From Saccoglossus kowalevskii (Eukaryota; Hemichordata; Enteropneusta; Harrimaniidae): a stretch of 29,523 nt of DNA. The notes beneath the pieces were generated by a model that did not search any database, was not told where the DNA came from, and was given only the letters and a program-made list of their open reading frames with translations. Below are positions 9,901 through 21,680 of this stretch, piece by piece (position 1 is the stretch's first letter; each line of letters begins with the position of its first letter). The position numbers and the translations under genes were made by a program. The DNA lies in contig NW_003151753.1 of the NCBI RefSeq assembly GCF_000003605.2, positions 1-29,523 of the forward strand, in the 5' to 3' direction.

Positions 9901-12900
9901 TGTTAGTGGTTTTCCCAAATGTACAAATGTTATTGAAAATACAGTACATTGCAATAATGCAGGGATATACCAGTAATCTCGAAAGCCTACCTATGGATTG
10001 TCAAATACATTCTCATCAGTTCTGTAAACATAGGATCATCATATCCCAGCATATCAGTGAAATTCCAAGACCAGTCTTTTTTAACATCAATAGGACAAAC
10101 TGGTGAACCATCACGGAATAAATTACGATAAATAGTAGCAGCTATAGTTGGTAGTTTACCGATTAAATCCATTGCATCTTCATACACAAACTGTCAAATA
10201 TAAGAAATTACATATAATACATTATTATCTAAATTTTCTCTGCTTTGGTTTATATTATTTTAGTCTTGTTACGCCATGCTGTTGAGGTTACCATCTATTC
10301 CTTGTCTTGTCTTGTATTGTATTGTATTTTTAACACACACAATTTTATTTGTCATATACATATATTCTCTATTCAGCTTTTAATTCTCGTTGCTAATGTA
10401 TGGCTACGTTCTCACACGTCTAAAAAACGTCAGTGTTAGCACTGTTTTTTTGTTGTGCAAATATTAGATAATCTGCTGAATTGTCTGCTCGCCTTCTCAC
10501 TTAGAAAAAAACAGGTGTTTGAAGATTGAATGCTGGCCTCCACCTAATATTTTGTGTAGTTCATCCCAAAATGGCATAGTTTTCGGATCTCTGTTGTGCT
10601 CACTTCCTTGTACTTTATACGTAAAGTATAAAGCCGTAGTATTGTNNNNNNNNNNNNNNNNNNNNNNNNNNNNNNNNNNNNNNNNNNNNNNNNNNNNNNN
10701 NNNNNNNNNNNNNNNNNNNNNNNNNNNNNNNNNNNNNNNNNNNNNNNNNNNNNNNNNNNNNNNNNNNNNNNNNNNNNNNNNNNNNNNNNNNNNNNNNNNN
10801 NNNNNNNNNNNNNNNNNNNNNNNNNNNNNNNNNNNNNNNNNNNNNNNNNNNNNNNNNNNNNNNNNNNNNNNNNNNNNNNNNNNNNNNNNNNNNNNNNNNN
10901 NNNNNNNNNNNNNNNNNNNNNNNNNNNNNNNNNNNNNNNNNNNNNNNNNNNNNNNNNNNNNNNNNNNNNNNNNNNNNNNNNNNNNNNNNNNNNNNNNNNN
11001 NNNNNNNNNNNNNNNNNNNNNNNNNNNNNNNNNNNNNNNNNNNNNNNNNNNNNNNNNNNNNNNNNNNNNNNNNNNNNNNNNNNNNNNNNNNNNNNNNCCC
11101 CCCCCCCCAAGAGTACTTAATGTCAGTTTGATCAGACACGTCTCAGATATTGCTGAAATGTTTGACGAATTATCAGTTACTCTGCCAACTCTTGCAAGGT
11201 TATCTATCATTAGTTAAATAACCCCCCAATTCTGTATATGAAAGAAACAAAATGGCAGTCAGTCGGTATATGCAAAAAAAATGAACATTCACCAAGACGT
11301 ACAACCTTCATACAAAGTTTAAAACAAATCGGCAGACATTCGGCCTACTTTGATAGGATAACAGAATCAATGTACCAGGTATAAGGGGGTACCAGTTAAG
11401 TCATATTATGGAATATTAGTAAGGAATGACAAATCTTACCTCCCAATATAATTTCTTAGGTTTGCCCTCTGCGTATGCCTTAGCAAAATGACTTTGACTA
11501 CTAAGTGTTGTAAGTGCTGCACTTAACTGTGCCATTGGATGCACAGTGGAAGGAAAGTTATTCAGCATAGTAACAACATGTGAGGGCAAATCAGCTCTTT
11601 TTGCCCATTCTCTAGAAATAGCTTTGACCTGCAAAAACAATTTAATGCATGTTTAGAACATCATACCAACCATTTATCGACTTGAGGTAATGAGTTACTT
11701 GAGGTAATGAGTTACCCAGTCATTGAGGTGGTATGTGAAAATTCATTCCTGATGAATATGCATAAATGTTTTGAAATAGGGATATTCAACCAAATATCAA
11801 TTGTCAATTTTTATGCATTGCTAACTTAGTCATTCTATGTTTTACTCATTCAGGAAAATTTGCCAACTATGGAAAATTCATAACACAATCTCCTCAAACA
11901 GAAACAATCATGAAAATTTGAAAATTCAGAAAATTGGGAATAAGAATATGCTGTACAACATTTGCTGTTCTACATAATACACTACCTGATCATCAGTAGG
12001 CACTTCACCGGTCACTAGCAGCCAGAACAAACCTTCCGGTAATGGTTCCTCACCACGAGCTACTTTTGGCAATGCCAGTTGACAATCTGGGATGCTGTGT
12101 CCACGGAAACGAATACCTTCATCTGGATCCAGTACAGACGTCTCGCAGATAAGGCCTTTAATACCACGCATACCACCATACATCTGAAAATCAAAATGAT
12201 TGCAGTACAGCAGATTATTCATTTATTTAAGTTACTAACCACAATCCATCCCAATAGCAGTAAAGTTATGAAGATGATGCAACATTTTAGTTTATTATTT
12301 TTTTTGAAACTTTATAATTATACCATACTCGTTCGACTTAGTGCCCATGCTTAGCACCCACCCTAGGCAAATTCAACAAGGTATACCATTAAACAAATTT
12401 GATACATTCTATGAAGTAAAGGCAGGGTATTAGCCAAAAACTTTCTCCCCTTAAAAACAATTAAAAATGTACTTACCATATCAATGGTGACTTCTCCCAC
12501 AACTTTGTTGCCATGTTTTTGACGAAATTCTCGTACATCCTCAGACTGTTTTAGAATTAAGGAACGTAATTCATCTTTGAGATCCTAGTGATAAAATGTT
12601 TATGAACACTGGGGTGAGTTTACATTATTGCAATATTTCCAGATTGACTGTGTGCAGAGGGGTTAAAAAAAACAGTAGTCCAAGCTTGCTGAACCAATCT
12701 AATTTTACCACAGACTCGTGAAAGACAATGTTTTTTACTCGTCTTAGATTAGTGCATTCTGGCTGTTAACCCCTGAGCCATAGTAATTTGTATACAGTGT
12801 ACATACCGGTCGCTATAAGCCAAGGTTAACACACCTAACTGCATAGCCTGACATGGTTGGTGATCATTATTGTGTCCTTGCTGATGGATTAGATGCAAAC

Positions 12901-15900
12901 TGATGTCAGTCATAATGACAATACCAGTCATTTTCGACAAGTGCACATTGTTATTTTTTAAAGAACATTCATTTCGGTAGCCATAACTCGTTCAATCAAG
13001 GATTGCACACTTCAAATGCAATCAAGATAGAGTTCAAAACTGACTGCAACAGTAATGTCAATGTGCATCCAAAGTTATTTTTTGTTGACTATAACAGCAA
13101 ATTTACTTGCGTGAAGTATTCAATATCACCTCTAGGGAAGCGAACACCACCTGACATTGGCCAAGTATCATTTGCTAGATGACACATTGATCAGTCTGTG
13201 TCAAGCCGATAAAAAATGCAGAAATCATCGAAATAATAGAATAGTCAATGTTTCCACAAATACCTGTAGCCCCACCACCCACAATTGTGAATGATAGACT
13301 TTCCAAACATAGTCTGCAAAGTAAGTGTATTGTGCAACAGTTCAGAATGCACAAGTGGGTATGCTTTGTGATTGCCAGAGTTGTGTTTTGAGTTGAAACT
13401 ACTGTATCCTACCGTGCACTAAAATTTGTAATTGTGATTTGGTCTATGAGTAGCTATGATGGCTGTCATAATCAACACAAATCTAATTGATGCTGACAAG
13501 ATGTCAGTGATAATGAAAAACTGTACTGTTGCAGCCGTAATTTGTGTCAAAGTATATGCATCAGTGAGGGCGCAAGAATTATCACTGACTATGTCAGGCT
13601 AACTGGATTGATAAACAAAGGTTCATCTTATGCAGCAAATGTGAACTTTCATGATGCATTGTTTGGCTATATGATTTCCTTGTACCCAAGAGACTGGTGA
13701 TTTACAGTAGACCACATGAAAAGCCTTCTTTGGCACCTATGGCAGAACAAATTCCTTTGGACAAAACACGCAGGCATTTAGCAGCAAATAAAATACAACT
13801 ATGGCCACTGATGCCAGTACAGTATAGTCAGCTTGGTTACTGCACACATTTTCTGAAGAGTACCATATCTCATGCAGATTATGAATCTATATTCTGAATG
13901 ATTTTGAAATCTGCTGTATTCTACAGTTGCAAAGTTACAGCATTGATGCTTTCTCACATAGGTTCAACACTTTTGCATGCACATGCAATGAACACAAAAC
14001 GATACAATTTTCACATTTGCCACAAAGTCAGAGTCATGTAACAAATGCATGCGTCTATAAACTGTACATGATTGGGTAATAGAACTGTAATAGAAACTAA
14101 TCTGACCACTGTGATAGACCTCATTTGCAAATGGCAACCGAGATATCATTATAAGCAAGAAAGCCACGTGATTTGTTTTTGCTCCATAAATTTTGTTTTC
14201 TGTCATGTCAGCGACACAGTGGACACTGATTCTAGAGAATGGAACACTATTTTAGATTACAAACAAATCGCATGGTTTTCTAACTCAACAATCTTAACGT
14301 TCATTTTCAAATGAGGTCTATTCCTCCATCAGAATTTAACAAATGAAAAAAAAATATAGTATTCACTTTTCTAATTGAAAAACTTGAAAAAAAGCAGCAC
14401 ATTTGCTTATGGATATCAGCTATAGCAGCAACGTCGAACACCAATTACTGTAAAATCGGTATTAAAAACCGCAGCTTCTATTAAAATGGTACAATGCAGC
14501 AGAGGGAATGAGGCTTCTATTAGAGCATCTACACATATGAGAAATGGTGAATTTTTGGGTCTCAATTGTTCAAAAATGGGTGCGGCTTCTATTAGGGATG
14601 TGGCTTCTAATATAGATTTTACAGTAATGCTAATTACATAAAAATGTCCTACATACAATGTACATGAAGGATAGAGGGTCCATGTACCTATTCCCTTCCC
14701 TTGGAACAAAATTGGCGTTTAGTATATTTTGCAATCTTTACCTTTACATCTTTATTCAATCCAAATATTCAGATGTTTGCATGTTCTGTATCACGTAGGA
14801 CAGGGATCTTTTGATGCAAACACCGAATTTAGTTTTTGACTAGTGATCTCAAGTTGTGCTCAGAAATTTACGCAAGTTGGACACGCTTGGTCAAAAATGT
14901 ATGTATTTGTTCCCCATATAACTTATTTTCAGTACAATTTGCGTGGATGAGTTTGTATGGCTCTAATAATAAACTGAGAATCTTGGACTAAATATCGAAG
15001 TTACATCTCGATGGCAGTTGAATCTGTTTGTCTAAATAGGTACATAAACCCCTTTCAATACTTACAAAGCAGTTAGTATAATCAGATTACAGAAATATAA
15101 CACCATGGTGAAATGGTGAAAACACCAGAATCTAACATCCAACTTCATAGGTACCGTAAAAACTATCAATTCACTGCCTTTTAATTCGCACACAGTTCAT
15201 TTACCGGTAAATGTTTCGTGAGAATTTGCGGTGATATTATAAAAAATATTTGAAATTATATGCTTTTAAGCGCGCTCTATTCTGTTATGGTCAACATGAC
15301 ATGGCAATCATTTATAAACAAGAAAATTAAACAGATGGAACTTGACAGTCATTGATGCGTTTCACATTTGTCATTGTATCGCCACTCATTTCTCCACAGC
15401 CAGAGATAGCGACATCTCATACATGTGCAAGCGACGATTTCTGCAAAACACGATTTTTAATCTTTTTTGCACAGACCTAACTACAGGCATGTGGCAAGAA
15501 AAATGCTTCATAACAATGCAATGATCGTAACATTTCTACAGTAAACGCAGATAGAAAGCATTGAATGTTAATCGCGAGTTCATAGCCACTATATATAGTT
15601 GCTTTTAGAAGGATGCCATGAACGCATGAATTGATGCCATGAACGCGTGAATTCACAACTTTGATTGGATAATTTCATAATTTTTGTGATCTATGCTCTA
15701 AGTCTTTGCTTACCAGAAGCCTCAGTTGCATAATTTGGAATTCCTGATTGCACTAAATTATAATATAGAAAGGCTATAGTTTTCTGAAATCTGTGACTGA
15801 CATAAATTGGAGTTAGTCATTCTCGTGTACTGTCGGTAAAAGCTCCATCACATCATTTATCACCTACCATATGAGCAAACGTGCATAAATTTATCGCTAA

Positions 15901-18900
15901 ACCAGTGATTTATATGCTTTTATTTGGGAAATGAATTACTATTTATCGAATCAATCCAAAAGTATTAGTTTCATTCATTTGTATTCTTTGAATTCATTTT
16001 TACTACTGCGAATTAAATTTTTTACGGTACTAAAATGTTAGTATACAGACAGATATAATTGTGAAAGCAACCTACTGTTGCCAGACTTTCCTGGAGATAT
16101 TCAAGTGACAATTCATATACATGAAGAAAGAGAACATACTTGTTACAACACTGAAAAACATACCTACATGTACTAGTCAAGTTACTGGTGTAGTGAAACC
16201 CATTACTTATTTGAGTGGTTCAGTGAGTATTTTTGAAACTACCAAGTGGAATCACATTACAAATTGGCAGATTGGTATCAAGGTGTTCAAATTTATTTTA
16301 CAATAGTAAACAAATGTACAATTTCTGTAAAGTCTTTTTTGCAATAGGTGGCAGAAATATAGCAGAGCAGATGGTGAGTTTGGCCTGCTGTCAGCTAAAA
16401 ATAAACACTATTGATGTACTGGATATAATTATACATTATAGGTCTTGCAGGTTCCCTAAGAACATTCACACGTCTTCAAAACATTTCATAATATTTTGCA
16501 GTCCAGTGCTTGTAATGATTTATTGTAGTATGCTGGATCATTCAACTTGTTTTGACAATATACACATCTCTGTCATTTACTTAAATACATGCACTCCAAA
16601 TAAAGCAAGTATGGTATTGTTGGGCATCCTGCCTCTGAAGTTCAAGAAAGGTCAGCCAGAACATGGGCATCTTAACAACTGGACAAATGAGGCACAAATG
16701 TTATAATGTAGGTAGCAGCCACTCGACAAAATCAAAAGTTATTTGAAAGTTTAAAAGTGTGTTCACTTGCATGTCCTAACTGAGACTTAACGATATCAAT
16801 TTATTAGAATCAAAGTGTACAATAAATTTTCTGGACATTGAATACACACTGTAGTGCATTAAATGAAAATACATTGCCATTCCGTGAGAATGTAAAACTG
16901 TGGCAATTATTAATTGATACAATTTACACAACGTAATATCTGCAAAACTACCACTTGGGTTTTAAACACCATGGTGATGCAATAACATTAAGCATTTTTT
17001 GGGGGGAAAAATATATATAATGGTTAGGATAAAAAATTGCAGAGATAATTAGAATTCATTATACAATCCATACTTACAGTATTATCAGCATGTACATGTC
17101 TGATAAATGAAGAAAGTACTGGTAATGATGCCTGTAAGAAATAAAAATATTATACTTAGATTGTAAAGTATGCAAGGTAACATTTATCATACCAAACGTT
17201 TTTTGAATCTAACTTGCCATTTTCCCTTCGCTACAAGATCTTGCGTAATGTGTGAAAGGCCAGATCATACGTCTGTTGAAAAGATTTGATTTTGAATTTC
17301 TCTTTTTACAGGTCAATGTCGAAATTCCTAAATATGGAGTTGAGATATCTTTATTTCAACGAAACTGTGTTTGTTGAATCCCATGCAATGTTTTGACGCC
17401 ACTACAATGCTACTACCTTTGCTTGCCCTGTTTTACACTTGATGTCATGCACACTGAATCTCTCGTTCAACGGGAAAATTGTCTATTATATGCCTTGGTA
17501 ACTAACAGGTTATGTAGTGGTTATTATATTGTATAAATACAAACATTCTCTGAATTTCTAACAAGGATAAAATATTACTAGCCATATAGGCTAATGCTAC
17601 ATTTCTTTTTTTTTTTTTTTACCAATTTCAAATTTGTTTTGCGAAAAATCATGACATTTGTCAATTTGTGTAAAAATTGAAATGTGGTAACGTAATATAC
17701 ACTTTAATAAGCATCCAAACATTTAAATTACATTTCTGTGAGTGAAGTGATTTTAAATTATGACTATTTTCACAGAATAATTCACAGTTTGAAATTACTC
17801 CATTAATGGCAAAATTGACAGTAGTTTTACCAAATATTACCGTACATGTAAATGGGGATCTATGCTCTTTCTGTCGTCTGTAGTAAATGTAGTTTTTTTT
17901 TCTTAAAAATAAATTATTCACTGAGTTTTAATTTTGCTTATTTCGCTGACTGGAAAATGCGCTAAATTAAAACCCAGTGAATATGTAAAATTTAGCATAG
18001 AACACATTATCTAAACGATAAAACCGTGAATTTAAAAACCACCGACTATGCCTGAAATGGTAAATCAGCGGAATTTAAACCCAGTGAAAATTAGTCATTT
18101 TACAGTAAATATCTCAAGATGAATTAGTAAAAATTACAATATGATGTACCGGGTATATAGGAAATGTTTGCTATTTATTGATTTTTGTTCTTTATTATCA
18201 CATTTATTAACACTCAAAAGTCCAGAGAGCACCCTGGGGGTTAAACCAGGTTTCCTTAGATGCAAATGGACATCTCCATCTTGTCTGCTCACCATGTCTA
18301 TTTTTGACAATTGACTTAAAAACCATCTCTGGCAGAATCATGTTATATTTTTTTCTGGCAAATACAATTATCTAAATCGTGACATACAGATATGCTGAAA
18401 AACACCCCCCAATTTTATGTGCATTTGTAATCCTGAAATGCAAGTACAGCAGCTGAGCATTCAATCATTAAGTACAGCTACACAATGTACAGATTTAAAT
18501 CTGTTCAAAAGGGTTGCCATTGATTCTATTTCTGTGATGTTCAGGCAAAACCTTTATATTAATATATAGGTATATTGATCTAAAAAACATGTGTAGGCAA
18601 CTCTGAATCAACCCAGAAATTGCTATATCGATCTAGAAGCATGGGCATTTAAAGCACTGGCAATACTGATCTATATTTATCAACAAATATTAGCAATTCT
18701 TCAAGATGCTCACTTCAGCAAAATAAAGTTACACCTACAATCAGCAGAATTGTGAGCAGAATTGCAAGCAGAATGAACATCTAATAATACAGTAGCCATA
18801 AAACACTAGAAATGATTAAAGTGCTAGCGCTGTGAAGTAGATATTGGTTTTGATTAAAAGACCAACCACTAAGAAATGGAAAAGTTTCCTAAGGGATTTG

Positions 18901-21680
18901 GCAGAAAAGTAGACTTTCCATTTGCCCTTTACACGTTACAAAGCATTTGAAATTTGCATCAGCAACACCCAGTTCTCTATGCCAAAACTAAGAAGATTAC
19001 CCAGGAGTATAGGAATAGAGAATCATGACATGTCAGAATGTTATGCCAGTAATAACATTTGCTAACACCTTGATTTTCAGGGTCGAAAAATTCATTTGTC
19101 CATCTAAGTCAAGAAAGATCTCAACTGATTTAGATTTTTGTGAAATTTAGTCTAACGAATGCCCTCAAGTTGTGAAATATTTAAGCAGAAAAAAATAACA
19201 CTTTACATTATGTGAGAATTGTAGCATAATCAGAGCATACACACAAACCTGTAGATGTATTCTAATATATTTCACTTGAAACGGGTACATATAATGGCAA
19301 GAACATCTATGATTTCAAGAATGTGAAAACTGGGTCAAAATAAAATGCCAAAAGCATCAATTCATAATGAATTTTAGAGATGTCAATAAAATCTACTGGA
19401 GATGTACATTTGTATTTGGATTAATGAATCAACTGATGGCTATTTGGCCTCAAATGGATTTTGAAAAAAAATAATACAGTGGATGTAAATTTAGAAATAG
19501 ACTGCCATGATATATTTATAACGGTACAGACTTTATAATTGTGGCAGCCAGAACATTGTACCTTTACATACAATACAATACGTCAGTGCCGTAAATTCAA
19601 CATTGTGCAGAGAATTTTCTTTCGGAATTCCTTTTGACAGCCTCATACTCAACGGCAAATGTATAGATTCACTAAGGCTATTGCAGTATCTGTATATGTC
19701 TTTGTTGCCCCACATGACTGCCTGACCACCATACATGTACATAATAAATATTTTCCTGTCTTATAAATAGTTCAAGGCAAATTTGGCTCTGAATTGGTGG
19801 GTAACATTTCCCTACTGCACACCCCTCAAAACAAAGCAACATGTACTGAGCAGACATCCTGACAATAATTCAGATCAAGCTTAGAATATCAATAGTCATA
19901 AAACTATCTAGGCATGAAAGCTCCAATGTTATGTCTATTATGTATGCATCTCAAAAAAAACATTAATGCTAATCATTGCACTATACTATACAAGTATGTC
20001 AATTAAATGAACTACGGTATGTATATTAATGAATTTGAATCAAATCAATTGATTGCAAACACTTGTAATACTAGACAAAATCAATATTCAAATCTTATCT
20101 TAGGCGACATTTTGAAGAATGAAGGTCTTTAATGTTCAGAATCCACGCAATTAATAACTAATACACTTGAGAAAGTAATTTATTTTACATTTGACAAGTG
20201 GCCAAGAAGATATACTGCAAAATCAATTGAATGATAGTGAAATTCCTAACAAAACAGAATTTTTAAATTCAAAACTTGACAAATGTAATTAAAACATTTA
20301 TCGTTTAATTTAAAGGCATTTTTGCAGAATATCACAAATTATTCATGAAAACGTAGTAAGGTGGGTTTTTTTTCATTATTGCAATAGTAAAGCCTTGAAT
20401 TCTAATCGTGAAGTTACATTGTGATTCAAAATTTCATCTCCAATACACACCATTACAATGAACAATATAGAAAAACGTTATTTTAAATACCGATATGAGA
20501 TTTATTTATAGTTTATAGCCTGTCTGCCCATATTTTGCGCATTTTCATGTATTTTGCTATTATAAAAGGGTTTTATTTTTTTTGTAGGAATATTCACTTG
20601 ATTTTAAAATTCACTTGTTTGAGAAAAAAAAGGTACGATTTATAACACAAAATAAAATCAAAATTGAGAATAAAATGCTCTCTGCAAAACGTAAATGGGA
20701 ACACTGAAAAACAATACAGGTTTCATTTGTGACTAGTGACACAATTTGACATTGGCATTCAGATTGTACATTTTTTTATCACATTGATTGGTACAAGTAT
20801 GAATAGGTCAAACATGGCACCTGTCCAGGTACCTAGCATTTAGAAAGCATACTCAAGGTAACACTCGTTAAAGTACACAATGTACAAATGCAGGAAGATC
20901 GATAAACAGTGTGGTTGCCACACACCTTTTTCTGTGAACTATACCATGGCAGACAAACTTTGTGGTACAAGTCACTGACCCAAAGACGTCTTCAGGACTC
21001 TGATCTACATGCAAATATTGAAAACTTCTCCCTTAATAACTGACATTTTTTTTTTATAAATTAATTTAAGGAACCTGACATGACGTGGTGGAAAAACTTT
21101 CAATGCTGTAGACTGGTATCTTTATCTGTTGCTAGGTCATACATACCACTTACTAACTATCAGCTACAAAAAACTTTGGTAGTGTAACTGTGCGTCTAGT
21201 AAACTGCTTATTCATGTTTTTGCACTTAAAATAAATAATAAATAAAACATTTCAGACACGAGGCTTTAATATACGTATACAATTAGAGCCACACCTGGAC
21301 ATATTCTGTTCACTAAAAACTTTCAAGTTTCGGGGTTTTGGTACCCCTTTTCAAAGCCGAAATTTAAAAGTCATTAACATATAGAAATAATGTTGTGAAT
21401 ATCGAAGAGCACCGAAGCAGCTAATGGAGAATCAAGGAGATTAAATTTCAAACCATTGACTTAACAATATTTCGTTCATGTCAACCAACCCCGACCTCGG
21501 GTCACTATTGGTGCACACACACTATGCGCAGCGCCAGCACAGCTAATCCCGATAGCCATTTCATTAGTTGTAGAAGAAATCTGCAAAAATAAAACAACAC
21601 ACTGCGCGTAGTGAAGAAAAGCAATGACTAACCTTGGCCCTTGGCAAAACAGATGTCGAAGCGCGTAGCACAGAAAGCAT
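6759..21680 (-). CDS. CS: Citrate synthase, mitochondrial, complete in ten exons (467 residues)
   Basis: The enzyme condenses acetyl-CoA with oxaloacetate to citrate, the first step of the TCA cycle, in the mitochondrial matrix. The exons, in transcript order, are 21680-21633, 17131-17078, 12584-12477, 12183-11986, 11628-11440, 10190-9991, 9253-9124, 8503-8402, 7676-7467 and 6923-6759. All nine introns have GT-AG ends; eight are phase 0 and the one between exons 6 and 7 is phase 2. The joined protein has 467 residues (human 466). Residues 1-30 form an Arg/Ser-rich presequence without acidic residues. By alignment with the known mature N-terminus, the mature chain starts near Ala31 and has 437 residues, as in pig. 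The catalytic residues are His304 (PLHGLANQ), His350 ([10 protein letters not shown]) and Asp405 (NVDAHSG), with the exact family spacing of 46 and 55. Identity is certain. The gene is tail to tail with HSPE1 and head to head with the proposed secernin exon 1. Confidence 0.98.
7467..7676 (-). CDS. CS: CS exon 9 with catalytic His350 and Asp405
   Basis: This exon has 70 codons, from [17 protein letters not shown] to [11 protein letters not shown]. It contains His350 and Asp405, which complete the catalytic triad, and the substrate-binding region KTDPRY. The donor GTGAGT follows the Thr codon. Confidence 0.97.
7990..8241 (-). repeat. Dispersed repeat copy with terminal hairpin (family R1)
   Basis: On the - strand this copy starts with a hairpin (8205-8241) whose 11-base arms, TAGTCCCTGTT and AACAGGGACTA, enclose a second stem GGAC/GTCC. 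It continues with phrases such as GGTGGCCATTTTGTTTT. The same order of motifs occurs on the + strand at 27944-28560. It is non-coding, probably a non-autonomous mobile element; the class is unknown. Confidence 0.6.
8402..8503 (-). CDS. CS: CS exon 8
   Basis: This exon has 34 codons, from [14 protein letters not shown] to [10 protein letters not shown]. It covers the helix between the two catalytic histidines. The last residue is Gln where human has Arg before VVPGYGH. Confidence 0.96.
9124..9253 (-). CDS. CS: CS exon 7 with catalytic His304
   Basis: This exon has 130 bases. It completes Ser266 and encodes [19 protein letters not shown] through [12 protein letters not shown]. His304 in PLHGLANQ is the conserved active-site histidine (His274 in mature pig numbering). 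The donor is GTAAGT. Confidence 0.97.
9991..10190 (-). CDS. CS: CS exon 6
   Basis: This exon has 200 bases: 66 codons plus two bases of the split Ser266 codon. It runs from [14 protein letters not shown] to MRMYLTIH and includes [16 protein letters not shown]. The donor GTAGGC leaves phase 2, the only non-zero phase in the gene. Confidence 0.97.
10646..11097. other. Assembly gap (452 N)
   Basis: The run of N is followed directly by eleven C (11098-11108), so the assembly probably broke at a low-complexity or hairpin-prone repeat. It lies within CS intron 5 and does not affect the CS reading frame. Confidence 0.99.
11245..11365 (-). repeat. Fragment of dispersed repeat family R1
   Basis: The + strand reads ACAAAATGGC..CAGTCGG, then later CATACAAAGTTT and ATCGGCAGACATTCGGCC. 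This parallels the 8040-8180 stretch (ACAAAATGGCCACCAGTCGG, ATGTAAAGTTTGAATGAAAT). The copy is diverged and the terminal hairpin is not visible; that end may lie in or near the gap. Confidence 0.5.
11440..11628 (-). CDS. CS: CS exon 5
   Basis: This exon has 63 codons, from [17 protein letters not shown] to KPKKLYWE. It includes the conserved [16 protein letters not shown] helix region. The donor is GTAAGA. The assembly gap lies in the intron that follows. Confidence 0.97.
11986..12183 (-). CDS. CS: CS exon 4
   Basis: This exon has 66 codons, starting [11 protein letters not shown] and ending [11 protein letters not shown]. It includes the signature segment [14 protein letters not shown] and [12 protein letters not shown]. 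The acceptor is gattttcag and the donor GTAGTG. Confidence 0.97.
12477..12584 (-). CDS. CS: CS exon 3
   Basis: This exon has 36 codons, from [15 protein letters not shown] to [10 protein letters not shown], matching the first helices of mature citrate synthase. The acceptor is atcactag and the donor GTAAGT, phase 0. Confidence 0.96.
14444..14628. mobile_element. Short inverted-repeat element, MITE-like
   Basis: Perfect 14-base inverted termini, ATTACTGTAAAATC at 14444-14457 and GATTTTACAGTAAT at 14615-14628, enclose about 157 bases with four imperfect copies of GGCTTCTATTAG. The inverted repeat continues more loosely inward. TA at both outer edges of CTGTAAAATC fits a TA target duplication, as in Tc1/mariner-type non-autonomous elements (inference). 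There is no coding capacity. Confidence 0.65.
15151..16030. mobile_element. Possible 880-bp inverted-repeat element
   Basis: GTACCGTAAAAA at 15151 is mirrored by TTTTTTACGGTAC ending at 16030, and looser similarity extends inward (AATTCGCA-type motifs near both ends). No transposase frame is visible. The pairing is short and could be chance or two separate elements. Confidence 0.3.
17078..17131 (-). CDS. CS: CS exon 2, micro-exon with the end of the presequence
   Basis: This exon has 18 codons, [18 protein letters not shown], between a tttcttacag acceptor and a GTAAGT donor, phase 0 at both ends. The RHVHA segment aligns with the human processing region RHASA. At 54 bases it is too short for ordinary ORF finding, but the frame and alignment into exon 3 (DLKDEL) leave little doubt. 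Confidence 0.93.
17132..21632 (-). other. CS intron 1 (4.5 kb)
   Basis: This long AT-rich intron separates the two presequence exons. It contains an inverted-repeat element at 17878-18105. I see no other gene. The part nearest exon 1 (about 21400-21632) is richer in CpG (GCGCAGCGCC, CTGCGCGTAG) and may belong to the promoter region. Confidence 0.65.
17878..18105. mobile_element. Diverged inverted-repeat element of the CTGTA type
   Basis: The right end reads TTTTACAG followed by TA. Its reverse complement (CTGTAAAATGACTAATTTTC, then ACTGGGTTTAAATTCCGC) aligns loosely with the left end (CTGTAGTAAATG, then TTATTCACTGAGTTTTAATT). The internal sequence is non-coding. It appears to belong to the same broad class as 14444-14628 and 24764-24971. 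The left boundary is uncertain and lacks a clear TA. Confidence 0.45.
21633..21680 (-). CDS. CS: CS exon 1, start codon and first half of presequence
   Basis: This exon has 16 codons, [16 protein letters not shown], ending at a GTTAGT donor in phase 0. The ATG reads from 21680. Basic, hydroxylated and hydrophobic residues alternate without Asp or Glu, as expected for a matrix-targeting peptide. Confidence 0.93.

Larger units (their letters stand above)
6924..9990 (-). other. CS introns 6 to 9
   Basis: Four introns (9254-9990, 8504-9123, 7677-8401, 6924-7466) separate exons 6 to 10. They hold no other gene that I can support. The 7677-8401 intron carries a dispersed-repeat copy on the - strand (about 7990-8241). 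The 9254-9990 intron has one TACCGGTA octamer. Confidence 0.7.
10191..11439 (-). other. CS intron 5, interrupted by an assembly gap
   Basis: This intron contains the gap at 10646-11097 and a fragment of repeat family R1 at about 11245-11365. No other coding sequence is supported. The open frames that span the gap are artefacts of reading through N. Confidence 0.7.
12585..17077 (-). other. CS intron 2 (about 4.5 kb)
   Basis: This intron lies between the presequence micro-exon and exon 3. It contains an inverted-repeat element (14444-14628) and a possible 880-bp element (15151-16030). The remaining open frames (for example 13697-13897 and 16233-16706) look random, with no recognisable domain. 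Confidence 0.65.

Noticed and set aside
10497-11217. Open frames of 174-237 residues spanning the N run
   Set aside because: They consist almost entirely of unknown residues; the frame is open only because N is not read as a stop.
13697-13897. A 66-residue frame with several Pro and Gln in CS intron 2
   Set aside because: No similarity to a known family and no conserved motif; it is too short to support as a gene.
16233-16706. A 157-residue open frame within CS intron 2
   Set aside because: Composition is that of random AT-rich DNA, with no domain and no sign of splice partners or a promoter. Chance is the simplest explanation.
21480-21590. An acceptor-like ttttgcag on the - strand followed by [11 protein letters not shown], loosely like the mature start of citrate synthase
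   Set aside because: It diverges after a few residues, has no good donor before an in-frame stop, and the 17078-17131 exon fits frame, length and alignment far better. It could at most be a rare alternative exon.
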